Source: CAZEAN01 sp964510225 (GTDB lineage Bacteria > Planctomycetota > Planctomycetia > Isosphaerales > Isosphaeraceae). From it: 63,312 nt of DNA. Within the stretch, counting starts at the first letter, position 1. Every line of letters begins with the position of its first letter. Under the pieces are notes generated by a model. The model saw only the letters and a program-made list of their open reading frames with translations, did no database searches and was not told the origin of the DNA. Shown here in pieces: positions 47,406 through 56,951 of this stretch. Made by a program: the position numbers and the translations under genes. The stretch spans positions 1-63,312 of the forward strand of contig CAZEAN010000017.1 of NCBI GenBank assembly GCA_964510225.1, written 5' to 3'.

Positions 47406-48227
47406 ATGCTTCAATCGTGGAGAATCGGTCAGATTGGCGGGATCGACCTATACTTACACCCAACGTTCCTCTTTGTCCTTACAATGGGAATTCTCGGTGG
47501 CCCCGCATACTTGGTACTGATTCTTGGAGTCTTTGCCTGCGTCTTGCTTCATGAATACGGCCACGCCTTAATGGCCCGCCAGTTCGGGATCGAGACCGAA
47601 GACATTACGCTCTCACCGATCGGCGGCGTTGCCCGACTCCGTCGGATGCCCCGGGCCCCGGGGGCCGAGATTCTGATTGCGCTGGCTGGTCCGTCCGTGA
47701 ATCTGGTTATCGCTCTTTTGATTGGCGTTGGCTTGGTGGCGCTTGAGTTCGCCATCCCCTCGATGCTCGAGACCTCTATGGCACAGATTGCCCAACGCCT
47801 CCTGGGCATCAATCTCATGCTTGCGCTTTTTAACCTGATCCCCGCGTTCCCGATGGACGGTGGTCGGGTTGTTCGAGCGATCTTGAGTAGCCACGTCGGC
47901 CGCCTCCGCGCAACTGAGATTGCCGCCGGTATTGGCCAGACATTAGCCGTCGTCACTGGACTCGTCTTGTTTGCTCTTGGCGGCCTTACGTACTGGCTCC
48001 AGATCATTCTCGCAGTCTTTATCTATTGGGTCGCCGGAGCTGAGCTAGCCCAGGTTCGTGCCGAAGAATCGCGCCGATCCCGCTCTTCTACCACCCACGA
48101 CCCACTCGCTCCACCACCGGGCTATTCCTGGATCTATCGAGGAAACGGTGTCTGGCAGCTTGCCCCTGTTGTTGTTGAGGATCACATTGAGACAACTCCT
48201 TTCCGTGATCCTCGCTCCTGGATTTGA
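47406..48227 (+). CDS. Small M50 site-2 protease-like membrane protein
   Basis: A 273-residue membrane metalloprotease of the SpoIVFB/YwhC-type M50 group. The active site is HEYGH, and NLIPAFPMDGGRVVRAIL supplies the third ligand. Multiple hydrophobic segments lie at about 15-50, 90-120, 135-150 and 180-215. There is no PDZ or CBS domain; the C-terminus is polar (residues 225-273, with PPPGYSWIYRGNGVWQLAP). The start could be ATG 47406 (used) or TTG 47400; AAAGGAAC lies just upstream. The substrate is unknown. The window thus has two M50 proteases within 4.5 kb. Confidence 0.9.
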   Translation: MLQSWRIGQIGGIDLYLHPTFLFVLTMGILGGPAYLVLILGVFACVLLHEYGHALMARQFGIETEDITLSPIGGVARLRRMPRAPGAEILIALAGPSVNLVIALLIGVGLVALEFAIPSMLETSMAQIAQRLLGINLMLALFNLIPAFPMDGGRVVRAILSSHVGRLRATEIAAGIGQTLAVVTGLVLFALGGLTYWLQIILAVFIYWVAGAELAQVRAEESRRSRSSTTHDPLAPPPGYSWIYRGNGVWQLAPVVVEDHIETTPFRDPRSWI

Positions 48228-48239
48228 GCATCAAGCGCA

Positions 48240-48452
48240 ATGAATCAGGAGCAACCCCCAGGATTGATTCCGATCGTCGAACTCAGCGTCGCTGAGGCGT
48301 TCAAGATCCTCAGCGAACACTTCGGAATTACCGACCTACCACCCCTCGACGCTATTGAGAACGAAGATTGGGGCCGCGACGCCCTCCTCTCGCGGTTTCT
48401 TGAGATTCCCCAATCTCAACTTCAAGCGGCTGGTCTCTCGATTGATCAGTAA
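48240..48452 (+). CDS. Small hypothetical protein
   Basis: A 70-residue acidic, helical-looking protein starting 12 bases after the M50 gene. It has no recognisable domain. The short distance and sensible residue composition favour a real gene, but the ribosome-binding site is weak. It converges with the minus-strand gene that ends at 48472. Confidence 0.5.
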   Translation: MNQEQPPGLIPIVELSVAEAFKILSEHFGITDLPPLDAIENEDWGRDALLSRFLEIPQSQLQAAGLSIDQ

Positions 48453-48471
48453 CGGCTTTCATCAGCTCAAG

Positions 48472-48792
48472 TCACTGTGAGCCCCAGGGACGGATAACCC
48501 CATCCACAGCAAGTTCTGGGGCATCTTCACTCGTGATCCGGAAGCGGAGACCAGGTTCTACGGGTACTGGGAGTTCCAATCGAAGCCGGAGACAGGTGCA
48601 GAGGCGCTCGTCGATCGTCGCTAACGGGTGCCGATCCTCCACAACCGCTTCCACCTCCGCCGTCCGAATCGTTGCCATCCAGACCGACCCAACGACGCAG
48701 CGATCCAAGAACTCGTCGACCCGGGCTTGATCGACCACAGTCATCAAGCCTTCAATGCGATCAACCTCCCTGGCATCGGGCTCAAGGACCAT
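48472..48792 (-). CDS. Small beta-rich hypothetical protein
   Basis: A 106-residue protein encoded 43 bases downstream of the 48836-50104 gene on the same strand. GAGGAG precedes the ATG at a good distance, which supports it. The pattern LRLELPVPVEPGLRFRI followed by a short loop and DGVIRPWG resembles the second/third beta-barrel strands of EF-Tu-like domains, but this is a loose resemblance. Function is unknown. Confidence 0.6.
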   Translation of the reverse strand: MVLEPDAREVDRIEGLMTVVDQARVDEFLDRCVVGSVWMATIRTAEVEAVVEDRHPLATIDERLCTCLRLRLELPVPVEPGLRFRITSEDAPELAVDGVIRPWGSQ

Positions 48793-48835
48793 TGGGAACT
48801 CCTCAACTCAACGGCAACGAGACGTCGAGCCACCG

Positions 48836-50104
48836 TTAGTCAGCTCGGTCTTGTCCACTGGCGATTGCACTCGCGAACGAGACGAGATCTCCACTCGATC
48901 GCGAGTGCACTGCGAGTAGGTCGAGTCGATCTGCGGTCCGACAGAGTTGGGCAAGGCTCGGGCAGAGCAGCATCGCTTCAGGGATCTGACCGAGGTGTTC
49001 CGCGGCAATCTCGATCGCGTCTGATGATCGACCCACGCGATCGAGAAGTCGGACCAGGATCTGTCCGGGCAACGTATTCTGATAATTGTCTCCATCAGGG
49101 TCGACAGGAGGGAGCTTCCCGCGGAAGTGCGCAACAGCTTCGTCCACTCCTTCACCCAAAAGAGCCCGAAGATAGATTCCGTGATCCTCATACGTGTCTT
49201 CGAAGGGAGGATCTCCTTCGTAACGATGTCGAGGCGAGAGCAGGCGCCCGTATTCGGTCAGTTGGAGCGCCAGTCGGAGATCTTCCGGATCACTCAAGAG
49301 TGGCGAAAGGCGGACAACTGAAGACAGATGGGACGTATCGATATGATATGCCTCATCCTCAAAGAGCCAATCATTGCCCTGGAGCAATGTCGTGATCTCC
49401 GCATCCGGAGCGGGAGCGGGGCCACGCTGGCCTCGTTCGACTTCAGCATGGAGATTTTCGCGGAGTTGTTCGGAGAGCGCCCGGGTCAGCATCCGAACGC
49501 AAGCGCCCCGAACTCCTTCCTCAGGCGGGAGTTGCTCAAACGCGGTGATCGCCGAACAGATCCCGTACGACTCCAAGACCAATTGAAAGCCACGCTCGGG
49601 GTGGACCCCGTGCTGGAGGGCGATCTCCATGATCTGGCCCAGCGTCTGACCATCCACCGACTCCGGATCAAGCGCAGCAATCGCCTCGGCGACGGGCTCT
49701 TTCTCAGCAATTGCTCGATAGTAGGGCCAGGCCGCGATGAGGTCCCCCGACTCGAGTTGGTGGCGACCGACAGCGCGTAGCGCTTCAATATAACGCTCCT
49801 CATACGCAGAGCGTACTGGCTCGGGCAATTGTGCGAGGCCACCGATCTGAATCAGCGGGAGCTTGAGATCATGCCGGGCCTTCAAGAGCAAGGCATCAAG
49901 GTGTTGTCGCGGGTCGCCCTGCGCTTCGAGATGAGTAACTAGCCAATCGAGTGCCGACCCGGCTCCTTCTGATTGCCTCACTGCTTCCAAAGACTCGAAC
50001 GGCGACGCAGCGGTCTCGGCATCTGTCGTTCGCTGACTCAAACCAGTCTGATCCATCGTTTCAACCTTGACCCTTGACCCATTGGCAAATTCTTCTGCAT
50101 TCAT
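48836..50104 (-). CDS. Hypothetical helical-repeat protein
   Basis: A 422-residue soluble protein with no named family. After a short N-terminal linker, helical segments of TPR-like spacing dominate (for example AVGRHQLESGDLIAAWPYYRAIAEKEP, residues 105-135). A conserved-looking middle block reads ITTLLQGNDWLFEDEAYHIDTSHLSSVVRLSPLL, and the C-terminal part contains DNYQNTLPGQILVRLLDRVGRSSDAIEIAAEHL. This pattern is reminiscent of uncharacterised planctomycete proteins. Its start ATG (50104) has a weak ribosome-binding site. It lies between the diheme/propeller gene and the small 48472 gene, all on the minus strand. Confidence 0.65.
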   Translation of the reverse strand: MNAEEFANGSRVKVETMDQTGLSQRTTDAETAASPFESLEAVRQSEGAGSALDWLVTHLEAQGDPRQHLDALLLKARHDLKLPLIQIGGLAQLPEPVRSAYEERYIEALRAVGRHQLESGDLIAAWPYYRAIAEKEPVAEAIAALDPESVDGQTLGQIMEIALQHGVHPERGFQLVLESYGICSAITAFEQLPPEEGVRGACVRMLTRALSEQLRENLHAEVERGQRGPAPAPDAEITTLLQGNDWLFEDEAYHIDTSHLSSVVRLSPLLSDPEDLRLALQLTEYGRLLSPRHRYEGDPPFEDTYEDHGIYLRALLGEGVDEAVAHFRGKLPPVDPDGDNYQNTLPGQILVRLLDRVGRSSDAIEIAAEHLGQIPEAMLLCPSLAQLCRTADRLDLLAVHSRSSGDLVSFASAIASGQDRAD

Positions 50105-50189
50105 TGTTCAGCGAGCTGCGGACCTCTGCAAGTCTACTGGCAAGAAGCCGAGCTGTCAGAGGGTCCGCGGTGCTGAATGTCATCAGCGA

Positions 50190-53100
50190 TTATTCGGCCG
50201 TGATGTCAAAAATCGAACCCGCCCCGAGTCGGTAGATTGTATTGTGCAACACGTTCCGGACGGGGGTCCCGTTCTCCCCTCGGAGATTGAACTGAACCGA
50301 CATCCCCCGGGTTGGAGTGATCTCGGGGATCTCCAAGAGGACCGTTCGTCGATCATTAGCGAGGTCGGCTGAAGTTACCTCCAACCTCCGCTCGTCTTGA
50401 TGCTCGGATCCATAGCGCTGGGCACGCTCGATATTCCAGGCTTGGATCTGGAATCGACCCGGCGTGACGCTCTCGGGATCGATTGGCGCGGAAAAAGTGA
50501 TGGCGAGACCGTCACTCCAGGCATGAAGCTCCACAGGAACGTGCGGGGGGATCCCAGTCGACCGGACTCGGTACATACCACCGGGCTGTTGTCGGTCGCC
50601 CGCCCAAGAAAAGAGACCACAGGCATAAAGCTGCCCATCAACCGGATGGAATCGACCTCGCATCACGCCAGTCGGAAACTGTGGAATCGGCAGAGCGCAG
50701 ACTCCGCCTTGTTCCACACCGTCAACTTCCTCAAACGGTACCACCATGATCTTCCCGGTACCGTAGGAAAGCTCAAGGTACGAATCATTCAATTCTGGCC
50801 ATGCTGAGCTTTCCACTCGGAGGATCTGAGCTGGGGAACGGTCCATTGAGTTGGTAATCCAACAGATCGGTCGCTCCATCGCCGAGTCGGACGTATCCGT
50901 CACTTCCGTATAGCCCCAGAGATAGCCGTAGAACCCACCTTCACGGACTCGGTTGATCCGATTCTTTGGGGTCCAGTGACCTTCCTGGTCGGTCAAGAAG
51001 AAAGTCCCGTCTGGATTCAGGCAGACCCCATTAGGCGCCCGGAAACCGGTAGCGATCACCTCCGTCTTCGATCCGTCAGGGCTCACCCGGAGCAAAGTTC
51101 CGTGTTGCGGCACGACAGCCCGGAGTGCGTGACGCCCTCCTTTGGCATAGTAGAGGTAGCCGTCGTCATCGACCTGGAGATCCATCGCGAACTCGTGGAA
51201 ATGCTCGGTGACCTGGTGATCGTTGGTGAAGCACTCGTAGTACTCCATCTCGCCGTCAGCGTTCCGATCACGGAGGATCACAATCTGATCACGGCAGTTC
51301 ACGTAGATCGCGTCGTCGATGATTTTGACGCCGAGCGGTTGGAAGAGTCCAGTGGCGATCCGGCGCCATCGGAGGGTTCCTTCATTTGCAAGGATCCCGT
51401 CAACACGCCAGACATCGCCATCCCAAGCAGTGACAATCGCGGCATCACCACCAGGCAAAAAGTCAAGCCCCGATGGTCGGACCTGTGCATTCCAAGGATT
51501 ACTCGCCGGTCTCGGTAACACATCAACTGCAAACGGACCATCGGAAGCACCGGGTTCAATTGCCGTCGTGACGACCTCGGGATACCGCAGAGCGACGTTC
51601 TCGTCCTTGATCGCTGCTACACCCGTAATCGATTCAGACTGGAGTGCAGTTACCAGGGTTTCTGCAACGCTGGGATCGTCCAGCCCAGCAAACCAGAGAC
51701 TGAAACGAATCGCCTCCGGCCCAGCAGGAATCAGAAGCCGGAGATTCTCCCCATCGTTGACCCAACGACAACCCTCGGGCGCATCACTGAGACCAGCGAC
51801 AAGCCCCTCGGACCGTTCCTCAACAGGTTCACCGTGAAGAATCTGACCGTTCAGACCGCTCGGTGACTGATCAGGGACAACCTCTGGAGTTGCCTCCGCC
51901 AGATCCCACTTGGCAATGGGTTGGAAGAGGGACTTCATCCGACCGAGACGTTCCAGGTTTTCTTGATCCAAGACGCGGTCGAAAATGGTGACATGAGCCA
52001 TCTGGCCGGTAATTATGGAATCGGGCGCGTGGATATCGGGCGCCGCAAAGCCGAGCCGATCCACGTGGCCTTGGACTGGGTTCTTTGGCTTAAGAGCTCC
52101 TCGGGCATCGAGTTCGTCATCAACGTAAAGCTCGACCCGTCCGTTCCGGTGTTGATACGTCAACGCAATATCGTGCCAGCGGCCGTCGTCGATCGGTGTC
52201 TTGCCCGTGACCGCACCGACCCAACCGAGATCGAAGACCAGTCGGCCATCTCGGACAAAGAGAGCCTTGGCATCAGGAACCCAGTCACCGTCCGACGGGG
52301 CAAGGCTCCAGATCGTCCCACCTGATTCAGTCCGGATACGTGCTGTAATGGTGAGGTCACGTCGATCGAAGTCAAAGAGTTCAGCCCCTTCATGAGCATC
52401 GACCAGGACCATCGTCTTCCCATCAAACTCGGAGGAATCACGAGTCCTGCTCTCTTCTCCTCCTGGCAACGCTAGGGGTGGAGCGAACAGAATCGTTTCG
52501 CTACCAAGTTCTCTCATTTCAGGGAGGGTCTCTTCGGTCTCCAGGTGAGCAACTTGGAGTACTAACTCCTCCGATCGGGGACCGATCGCGAAACTCCTAG
52601 TGAAAACTGGAGCTTGATCCGTCTCAATCAAGCCGGGGAGTTCACGAATCGACGACTCACCGACCTTGTAGTCGATTAGGACTTGATCTCCGTGGACGGC
52701 GATCCCTTGGAAATCGGCCCAATCAGAGGGCAGGGGACCGTACTGCTTACCATCACGACCCAGTACTCGACTCTGATCTTCAAAGCTACCTTCGGGAGAT
52801 CCCCAACCAGGACCGGTCGGGTTGCTCGCCTGAACCTGGCCAACAATCCGAGGATGGATCCCGTGGCGGCCGTCAAAGTGAATCCCCGCCCAGTCAATGA
52901 ATCCCTGACCACTCCAGGCTGCTGCCATCCGCATCGTGTCATGATCGAAGATCATCCAATGACGTCCTCGAGAGATCCCGCCAGAACCGGTATCGAGTCG
53001 GAGAGCAATCCCTTTGTGAGCGAAGTTAGAACCGTCGTCGCCAATCTCGTAGGTATTAATCAAGAACGGGCCGTAGTCCATTGCGACCCAAGGTTCGATC

Positions 53101-54128
53101 TCCGAAGGCTCTGGACCAAACTCAGTACCTTCGGGAAGTGCAGCAAGATAGGATTCGTCGATCGAGGTGTAGAGCGAGGGATTCCGGTCGTTAAAGAATG
53201 TCTGCCGGATGTAATGGATGACGTCGTACTTTTGCTGCGGTACCATCCAGGTCTGCGGCATCATTTTGCCGTAACCACGGGTCAAGGTCTGATAGATCGA
53301 AAACGGATCGCTCCCGTTCTTGAGCTTGGCCTCAGCGAATCGTGGTGAGGTCGGGAGAGAACCAACACGATCAAGAGTCCCATGACAGTTCGCACAGACC
53401 CGTTGGTAGATCGCTTCTCCCCGGAGGTAGCTTTCTTGGTCGAATCGAGCAATCAAGGTCCGGTGATCGAGGTTGGCCTCATATTCCGGCAACGGCTGAG
53501 GGGCCAAGAGCGCCGGATCCGGCTCAAGAGCAATCGCGCGATCCAACCCACCTCGAGCAATAGCAATCACATACGAAGCGAGGTCAAGAAACTCCTGACG
53601 TGTGGATAGCGTCGCGATTAGGCCAGCAGGCATCAGTGATTCGTCCGCAGTGCGCGATGCCTCGATATCAATCGGATCGAGATCCAACCGATTTCCATCC
53701 GGATCGCGGAGGCTGAGCTGATCCGGAGTCTCGTCAATCACAAGCCCCGTCACAAGCCGACCGTCAACGAGGGCTACTAACCTTGACTCGTAACCTTCCC
53801 GAATCTCTTTGGATGGGTGAAGGATCGATTCGATCAGGTAACTTGCTTCGATATCCGGTCCCATTTTCGCCAAGTTCGGCCCTAATCCAATCGGATCCTC
53901 AGGCGAGGCTTCCAAGGCATGGCATCTTCGACACGCAAGCTCAGGGCGACTGAACACAAGAGCACCTCGAACAGGGTCCCCTTGGGTTTCGGCTTCGGCG
54001 GCAAGTGCCTCTGGGCGATCGTTGAGCAACTCCTCCAAAACAGTACCCAGAGTCCCTTGCGCGGTGGTCTCGGTAACGAAGGAAACGGAGAGAACGATCG
54101 CCAAAACAGAGCGATTCAAGACATTCAT
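50190..54128 (-). CDS. Secreted diheme/concanavalin-like/propeller protein
   Basis: A 1312-residue exported protein built from several parts. A signal peptide (residues 1-24, MNVLNRSVLAIVL to TTAQ) precedes a heme-binding domain of the Pirellula/Verrucomicrobium type with CRRCH at 66-70. A second cytochrome domain has CANCH at 245-249. The middle contains a beta-rich module and a LamG-like domain (about 600-720; YQHRNGRVELYVDDELDARG). The C-terminal half is a sorbosone dehydrogenase/PQQ-type propeller (DGDVWRVDGILA, GTFFLTDQEGHWTPKN). Such proteins probably oxidise sugars or related compounds in the periplasm with electrons passed to heme. The start is set at the signal peptide; the frame runs 252 bases further upstream but lacks a sensible N-terminus. 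Confidence 0.88.
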   Translation of the reverse strand: MNVLNRSVLAIVLSVSFVTETTAQGTLGTVLEELLNDRPEALAAEAETQGDPVRGALVFSRPELACRRCHALEASPEDPIGLGPNLAKMGPDIEASYLIESILHPSKEIREGYESRLVALVDGRLVTGLVIDETPDQLSLRDPDGNRLDLDPIDIEASRTADESLMPAGLIATLSTRQEFLDLASYVIAIARGGLDRAIALEPDPALLAPQPLPEYEANLDHRTLIARFDQESYLRGEAIYQRVCANCHGTLDRVGSLPTSPRFAEAKLKNGSDPFSIYQTLTRGYGKMMPQTWMVPQQKYDVIHYIRQTFFNDRNPSLYTSIDESYLAALPEGTEFGPEPSEIEPWVAMDYGPFLINTYEIGDDGSNFAHKGIALRLDTGSGGISRGRHWMIFDHDTMRMAAAWSGQGFIDWAGIHFDGRHGIHPRIVGQVQASNPTGPGWGSPEGSFEDQSRVLGRDGKQYGPLPSDWADFQGIAVHGDQVLIDYKVGESSIRELPGLIETDQAPVFTRSFAIGPRSEELVLQVAHLETEETLPEMRELGSETILFAPPLALPGGEESRTRDSSEFDGKTMVLVDAHEGAELFDFDRRDLTITARIRTESGGTIWSLAPSDGDWVPDAKALFVRDGRLVFDLGWVGAVTGKTPIDDGRWHDIALTYQHRNGRVELYVDDELDARGALKPKNPVQGHVDRLGFAAPDIHAPDSIITGQMAHVTIFDRVLDQENLERLGRMKSLFQPIAKWDLAEATPEVVPDQSPSGLNGQILHGEPVEERSEGLVAGLSDAPEGCRWVNDGENLRLLIPAGPEAIRFSLWFAGLDDPSVAETLVTALQSESITGVAAIKDENVALRYPEVVTTAIEPGASDGPFAVDVLPRPASNPWNAQVRPSGLDFLPGGDAAIVTAWDGDVWRVDGILANEGTLRWRRIATGLFQPLGVKIIDDAIYVNCRDQIVILRDRNADGEMEYYECFTNDHQVTEHFHEFAMDLQVDDDGYLYYAKGGRHALRAVVPQHGTLLRVSPDGSKTEVIATGFRAPNGVCLNPDGTFFLTDQEGHWTPKNRINRVREGGFYGYLWGYTEVTDTSDSAMERPICWITNSMDRSPAQILRVESSAWPELNDSYLELSYGTGKIMVVPFEEVDGVEQGGVCALPIPQFPTGVMRGRFHPVDGQLYACGLFSWAGDRQQPGGMYRVRSTGIPPHVPVELHAWSDGLAITFSAPIDPESVTPGRFQIQAWNIERAQRYGSEHQDERRLEVTSADLANDRRTVLLEIPEITPTRGMSVQFNLRGENGTPVRNVLHNTIYRLGAGSIFDITAE

Positions 54129-54386
54129 AAGCCAGCATCTCCGGATCGGAGCAAAGGAATCGGGCGGATCGAGTCGGATTCGCGAGGTGGCACGATCCCA
54201 ACATCGGAATCGTTTGCAAAGACGCATGTCAACCCAGGGACTTCGATTGCGTCTGAATCGGGCCTTTCTGAACCAGGGAGGGTGTTGACGCGCGGGGTGT
54301 TCTCGAAGCAACATGATCGCCATTCCTGGTCGTTGCTCTCGGGTCATCACGACCAGCCCTTCTCGACTCTGGAGATGCAATTTGCC

Positions 54387-55127
54387 ATGAGGACGATCAT
54401 CGGGGCCATCTCACTGGCTTTCCTGGCTTCGTGCCCGGCAGCCGTTGCCCAATTCGAACTCGACAATGATTTCAAGCCCAAACAGCCGGAAGACCTCGTC
54501 GACGCTGATTCCGTTTCGCCTCCTGAAGGCGCCCTGATCCTCTTCGACGGCAAGAGCCTTGACGGCTGGGTTCAGCTTGATGGGACCCCTTCAGCCTGGA
54601 CCATCACCGAGGACGGTGCGATGCAAGCACCGGCACGCGGCGGTCGCTTTGGGATCAAGACAAAGGAACTCTTCGGGGGGAACTACAAACTCCATCTTGA
54701 ATTCCGAGTACCTTACATGCCCGAAGAATCTGGGCAGGGAAGAGGCAACAGTGGCGTTTATAATCAAGGCCGCTATGAGGTCCAAATCCTTGATAGCTAT
54801 GGAATCGACGAACCCCGCTACAACGACTGTGGTGCGATCTATGAAGTCTCTCCTCCGTTGATCAATGCCTGTAAAGCCCCAACAGTCTGGCAGAGTTATG
54901 ACATCGAGTTTCAAGCACCGGTGTTTAAGGATGGTGAGAAAGTAGCCTCAGCTCGGATCACAGTTGATCAGAATGGCAAACGAATCCAGGATGATGTCGA
55001 GATCCTAGTTGACAATACCAGAGCTGGACTCGGCGGTGATCCCAGCAAGCCGGGACCGCTCCACCTTCAAGATCACACCGACCCGGTACAATACCGCAAC
55101 ATTTGGCTCCTCCCACTCGATGATTGA
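54387..55127 (+). CDS. DUF1080 (3-keto-disaccharide hydrolase-type) protein
   Basis: A 246-residue secreted protein. The signal peptide ends near AVAQ. The single domain is DUF1080, recently linked to 3-keto-disaccharide hydrolysis: EGALILFDGKSLDGWV, an ELFGGNYKLHLEFR strand, NSGVYNQGRYEVQILDSYG and a C-terminal GPLHLQDHTDPVQYRNIWLLPL. It lies directly opposite and divergent to the diheme/propeller gene and is followed by a Gfo/Idh/MocA oxidoreductase. Such combinations have been proposed to act on oxidised sugars in planctomycetes. The ATG at 54387 is preceded by GGAG 12 bases upstream; an in-frame ATG at 54375 is also possible. Confidence 0.9.
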   Translation: MRTIIGAISLAFLASCPAAVAQFELDNDFKPKQPEDLVDADSVSPPEGALILFDGKSLDGWVQLDGTPSAWTITEDGAMQAPARGGRFGIKTKELFGGNYKLHLEFRVPYMPEESGQGRGNSGVYNQGRYEVQILDSYGIDEPRYNDCGAIYEVSPPLINACKAPTVWQSYDIEFQAPVFKDGEKVASARITVDQNGKRIQDDVEILVDNTRAGLGGDPSKPGPLHLQDHTDPVQYRNIWLLPLDD

Positions 55128-55234
55128 GTGGAGCGTTTCAAAGTAATCAATTGTTCGAAGCCGTCACACCAATAAATGAACTGACTTTAGGGTTCGCTCA
55201 GGATCACTGAAAAGTTGCTTCCCGGGGATCTTCT

Positions 55235-56518
55235 ATGACGATGACTACCTTGCCGACCCGCCGATCGTTTCTGACGGCATCGGGATTATGTTTGGCCTCC
55301 GGGTTTCCCAGCCTCCTCCCGGCTCGTGCTCGGGGAGCCAACGATCGAATCCGAGTCGGATTTATTGGGGTCCGCAATCGGGGGTCCAATAATCTCAAGG
55401 CCTTGGTTGGACAAACCGATGCCGAAATTGCCGGTCTCTGCGATGTTGATCGCGATGTTTTGGGGAAGGCCAGCCAATTGGTCTACGAACGAATCGAGCG
55501 TTCTGTCCCCACCCATCATGACTATCGAGAACTCCTCGACCGAGCCGACATCGATGCGGTTTTAATCACGACCCCGGACCACTGGCATGCACTTCCGACG
55601 ATCGACGCTTGCCTGGCAGGAAAGGACGTCTATTGCGAAAAGCCGCTCTCACTCACTGTCGTTGAAGGTCGGGCAATGGTCCGAGCCGCTCGAGAATCAA
55701 ATCGGGTGGTTCAGACTGGGAGCCAACAACGTTCGAGCCAAACGTTCCACCGTGCCGTTGAGTTGATCCGGAGCGGCCAGCTCGGCACAATTCAGCGGGT
55801 GGTCGTGGGGCTTCCGGGGGTAAACTTCGATGGCCCCGCCATTCCCGATGGCGAGCCTCCTGATGCGCTCGACTATGATTTCTGGCTCGGCCCCGCTCCA
55901 TACCGGCCTTACAACCCGAAACAGGTCCATTATCTCTTCCGGTTTTTCTGGCCCTACTCTGGTGGTCAGATGACCAACTGGGGAGCCCATCATCTCGACA
56001 TTGTCCAGTGGGCGTTGAACATGGATGAGTCCGGACCAACCAGGATCGAACCGATGTCAGTCGCTTATGATCCAAACGGTCGGTACGAGGTGCCGGAGTC
56101 GAGTGAAGTTGTTTACCGATATCCTAGTGGAGTGGAGGTCCGTTGCCGACAAGGTTTGGGTGATCCTAATGGAGTCCGGTTCGAAGGGACGGCGGGCTCT
56201 CTCTTCGTATCGCGTGGTTCCTTGGAGACTGAGCCTGCTGAAATTGCTCAAGCTCCTGAACCGGAAGAAACCGAGGTCATTCCTCGGAGCCGAGACCATT
56301 ACCGAAATTGGCTCGAGGCCATTCGGAGCCGATCACGACCGATCTGCGATGTCGAGATCGGACATCGATCGGCGACCGTCTGCCACCTCGGAAATCTCAG
56401 CCTCCGGTTGGGGCGACCGCTCCAGTGGGATCCTGTTCAGGAAGAGATACTCAATGATAAGGAAGCAGAGTCGATGTTGTCCCGACCCTATCGAGCACCG
56501 TGGTCACTCCCGAGCTAA
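55235..56518 (+). CDS. Gfo/Idh/MocA-family oxidoreductase, Tat-exported
   Basis: A 427-residue NAD(P)-dependent oxidoreductase. A twin-arginine motif (TRRSFLTASG) with a hydrophobic stretch points to periplasmic export. The Rossmann motif reads GFIGVRNRGSNNL, the catalytic-lysine region DVYCEKPLSL, and the substrate side TTPDHWHALPTI. Family members interconvert sugar hydroxyl and keto groups. With the DUF1080 gene just upstream (108 bases) it probably makes or removes 3-keto sugars. It has no obvious ribosome-binding site. It is complete and of normal length. Confidence 0.92.
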   Translation: MTMTTLPTRRSFLTASGLCLASGFPSLLPARARGANDRIRVGFIGVRNRGSNNLKALVGQTDAEIAGLCDVDRDVLGKASQLVYERIERSVPTHHDYRELLDRADIDAVLITTPDHWHALPTIDACLAGKDVYCEKPLSLTVVEGRAMVRAARESNRVVQTGSQQRSSQTFHRAVELIRSGQLGTIQRVVVGLPGVNFDGPAIPDGEPPDALDYDFWLGPAPYRPYNPKQVHYLFRFFWPYSGGQMTNWGAHHLDIVQWALNMDESGPTRIEPMSVAYDPNGRYEVPESSEVVYRYPSGVEVRCRQGLGDPNGVRFEGTAGSLFVSRGSLETEPAEIAQAPEPEETEVIPRSRDHYRNWLEAIRSRSRPICDVEIGHRSATVCHLGNLSLRLGRPLQWDPVQEEILNDKEAESMLSRPYRAPWSLPS

Positions 56519-56951
56519 AGGCGGTCTTCGGAATCGATGGCTCCACGGGTTCGGGTCCCGTCGATCGCGACGGCCTGGCGGGGGGGACCATCGGATCCGA
56601 TCGGCCGAAGCTCACCGAATTGATCGGGACTGGTCGATGGACGAGAACACATGAGGCGACCGGAACCTACAACGCTTCATGCTTCGATTGTCGCACGCCC
56701 TGAACCAACACCGAAACTTGAACTAACCGGTCGCTCTGGAGAGTTGTCAGAACCAAACGTTCGGGGGACTCCGATCACTTGAGTGGTCGTCCGCCCGATG
56801 TCGAATCCTTATTTGTTGCCAATCTGGGCCGGTCGGTCCGCCTTGATCATGATCAACCGACCCTCCCGATCCCGTGCACAACGCCTCGATCGCCGAGTGC
56901 TGTCTCGCCCGACAAGTTTAACTCGGAACGAAGCGTAAGGAGTATGTTCGT
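56519..56951. other. Non-coding spacer
   Basis: About 430 bases between the oxidoreductase and the ADP-ribosylglycohydrolase. Open stretches exist but have no ribosome-binding sites or recognisable similarity. No terminator or repeat was clearly seen. Confidence 0.4.

Noticed and set aside
48628..49395. Plus-strand frame of 255 codons
   Set aside because: Antisense to two minus-strand genes, one of them with a strong ribosome-binding site; arginine-rich low-quality composition.
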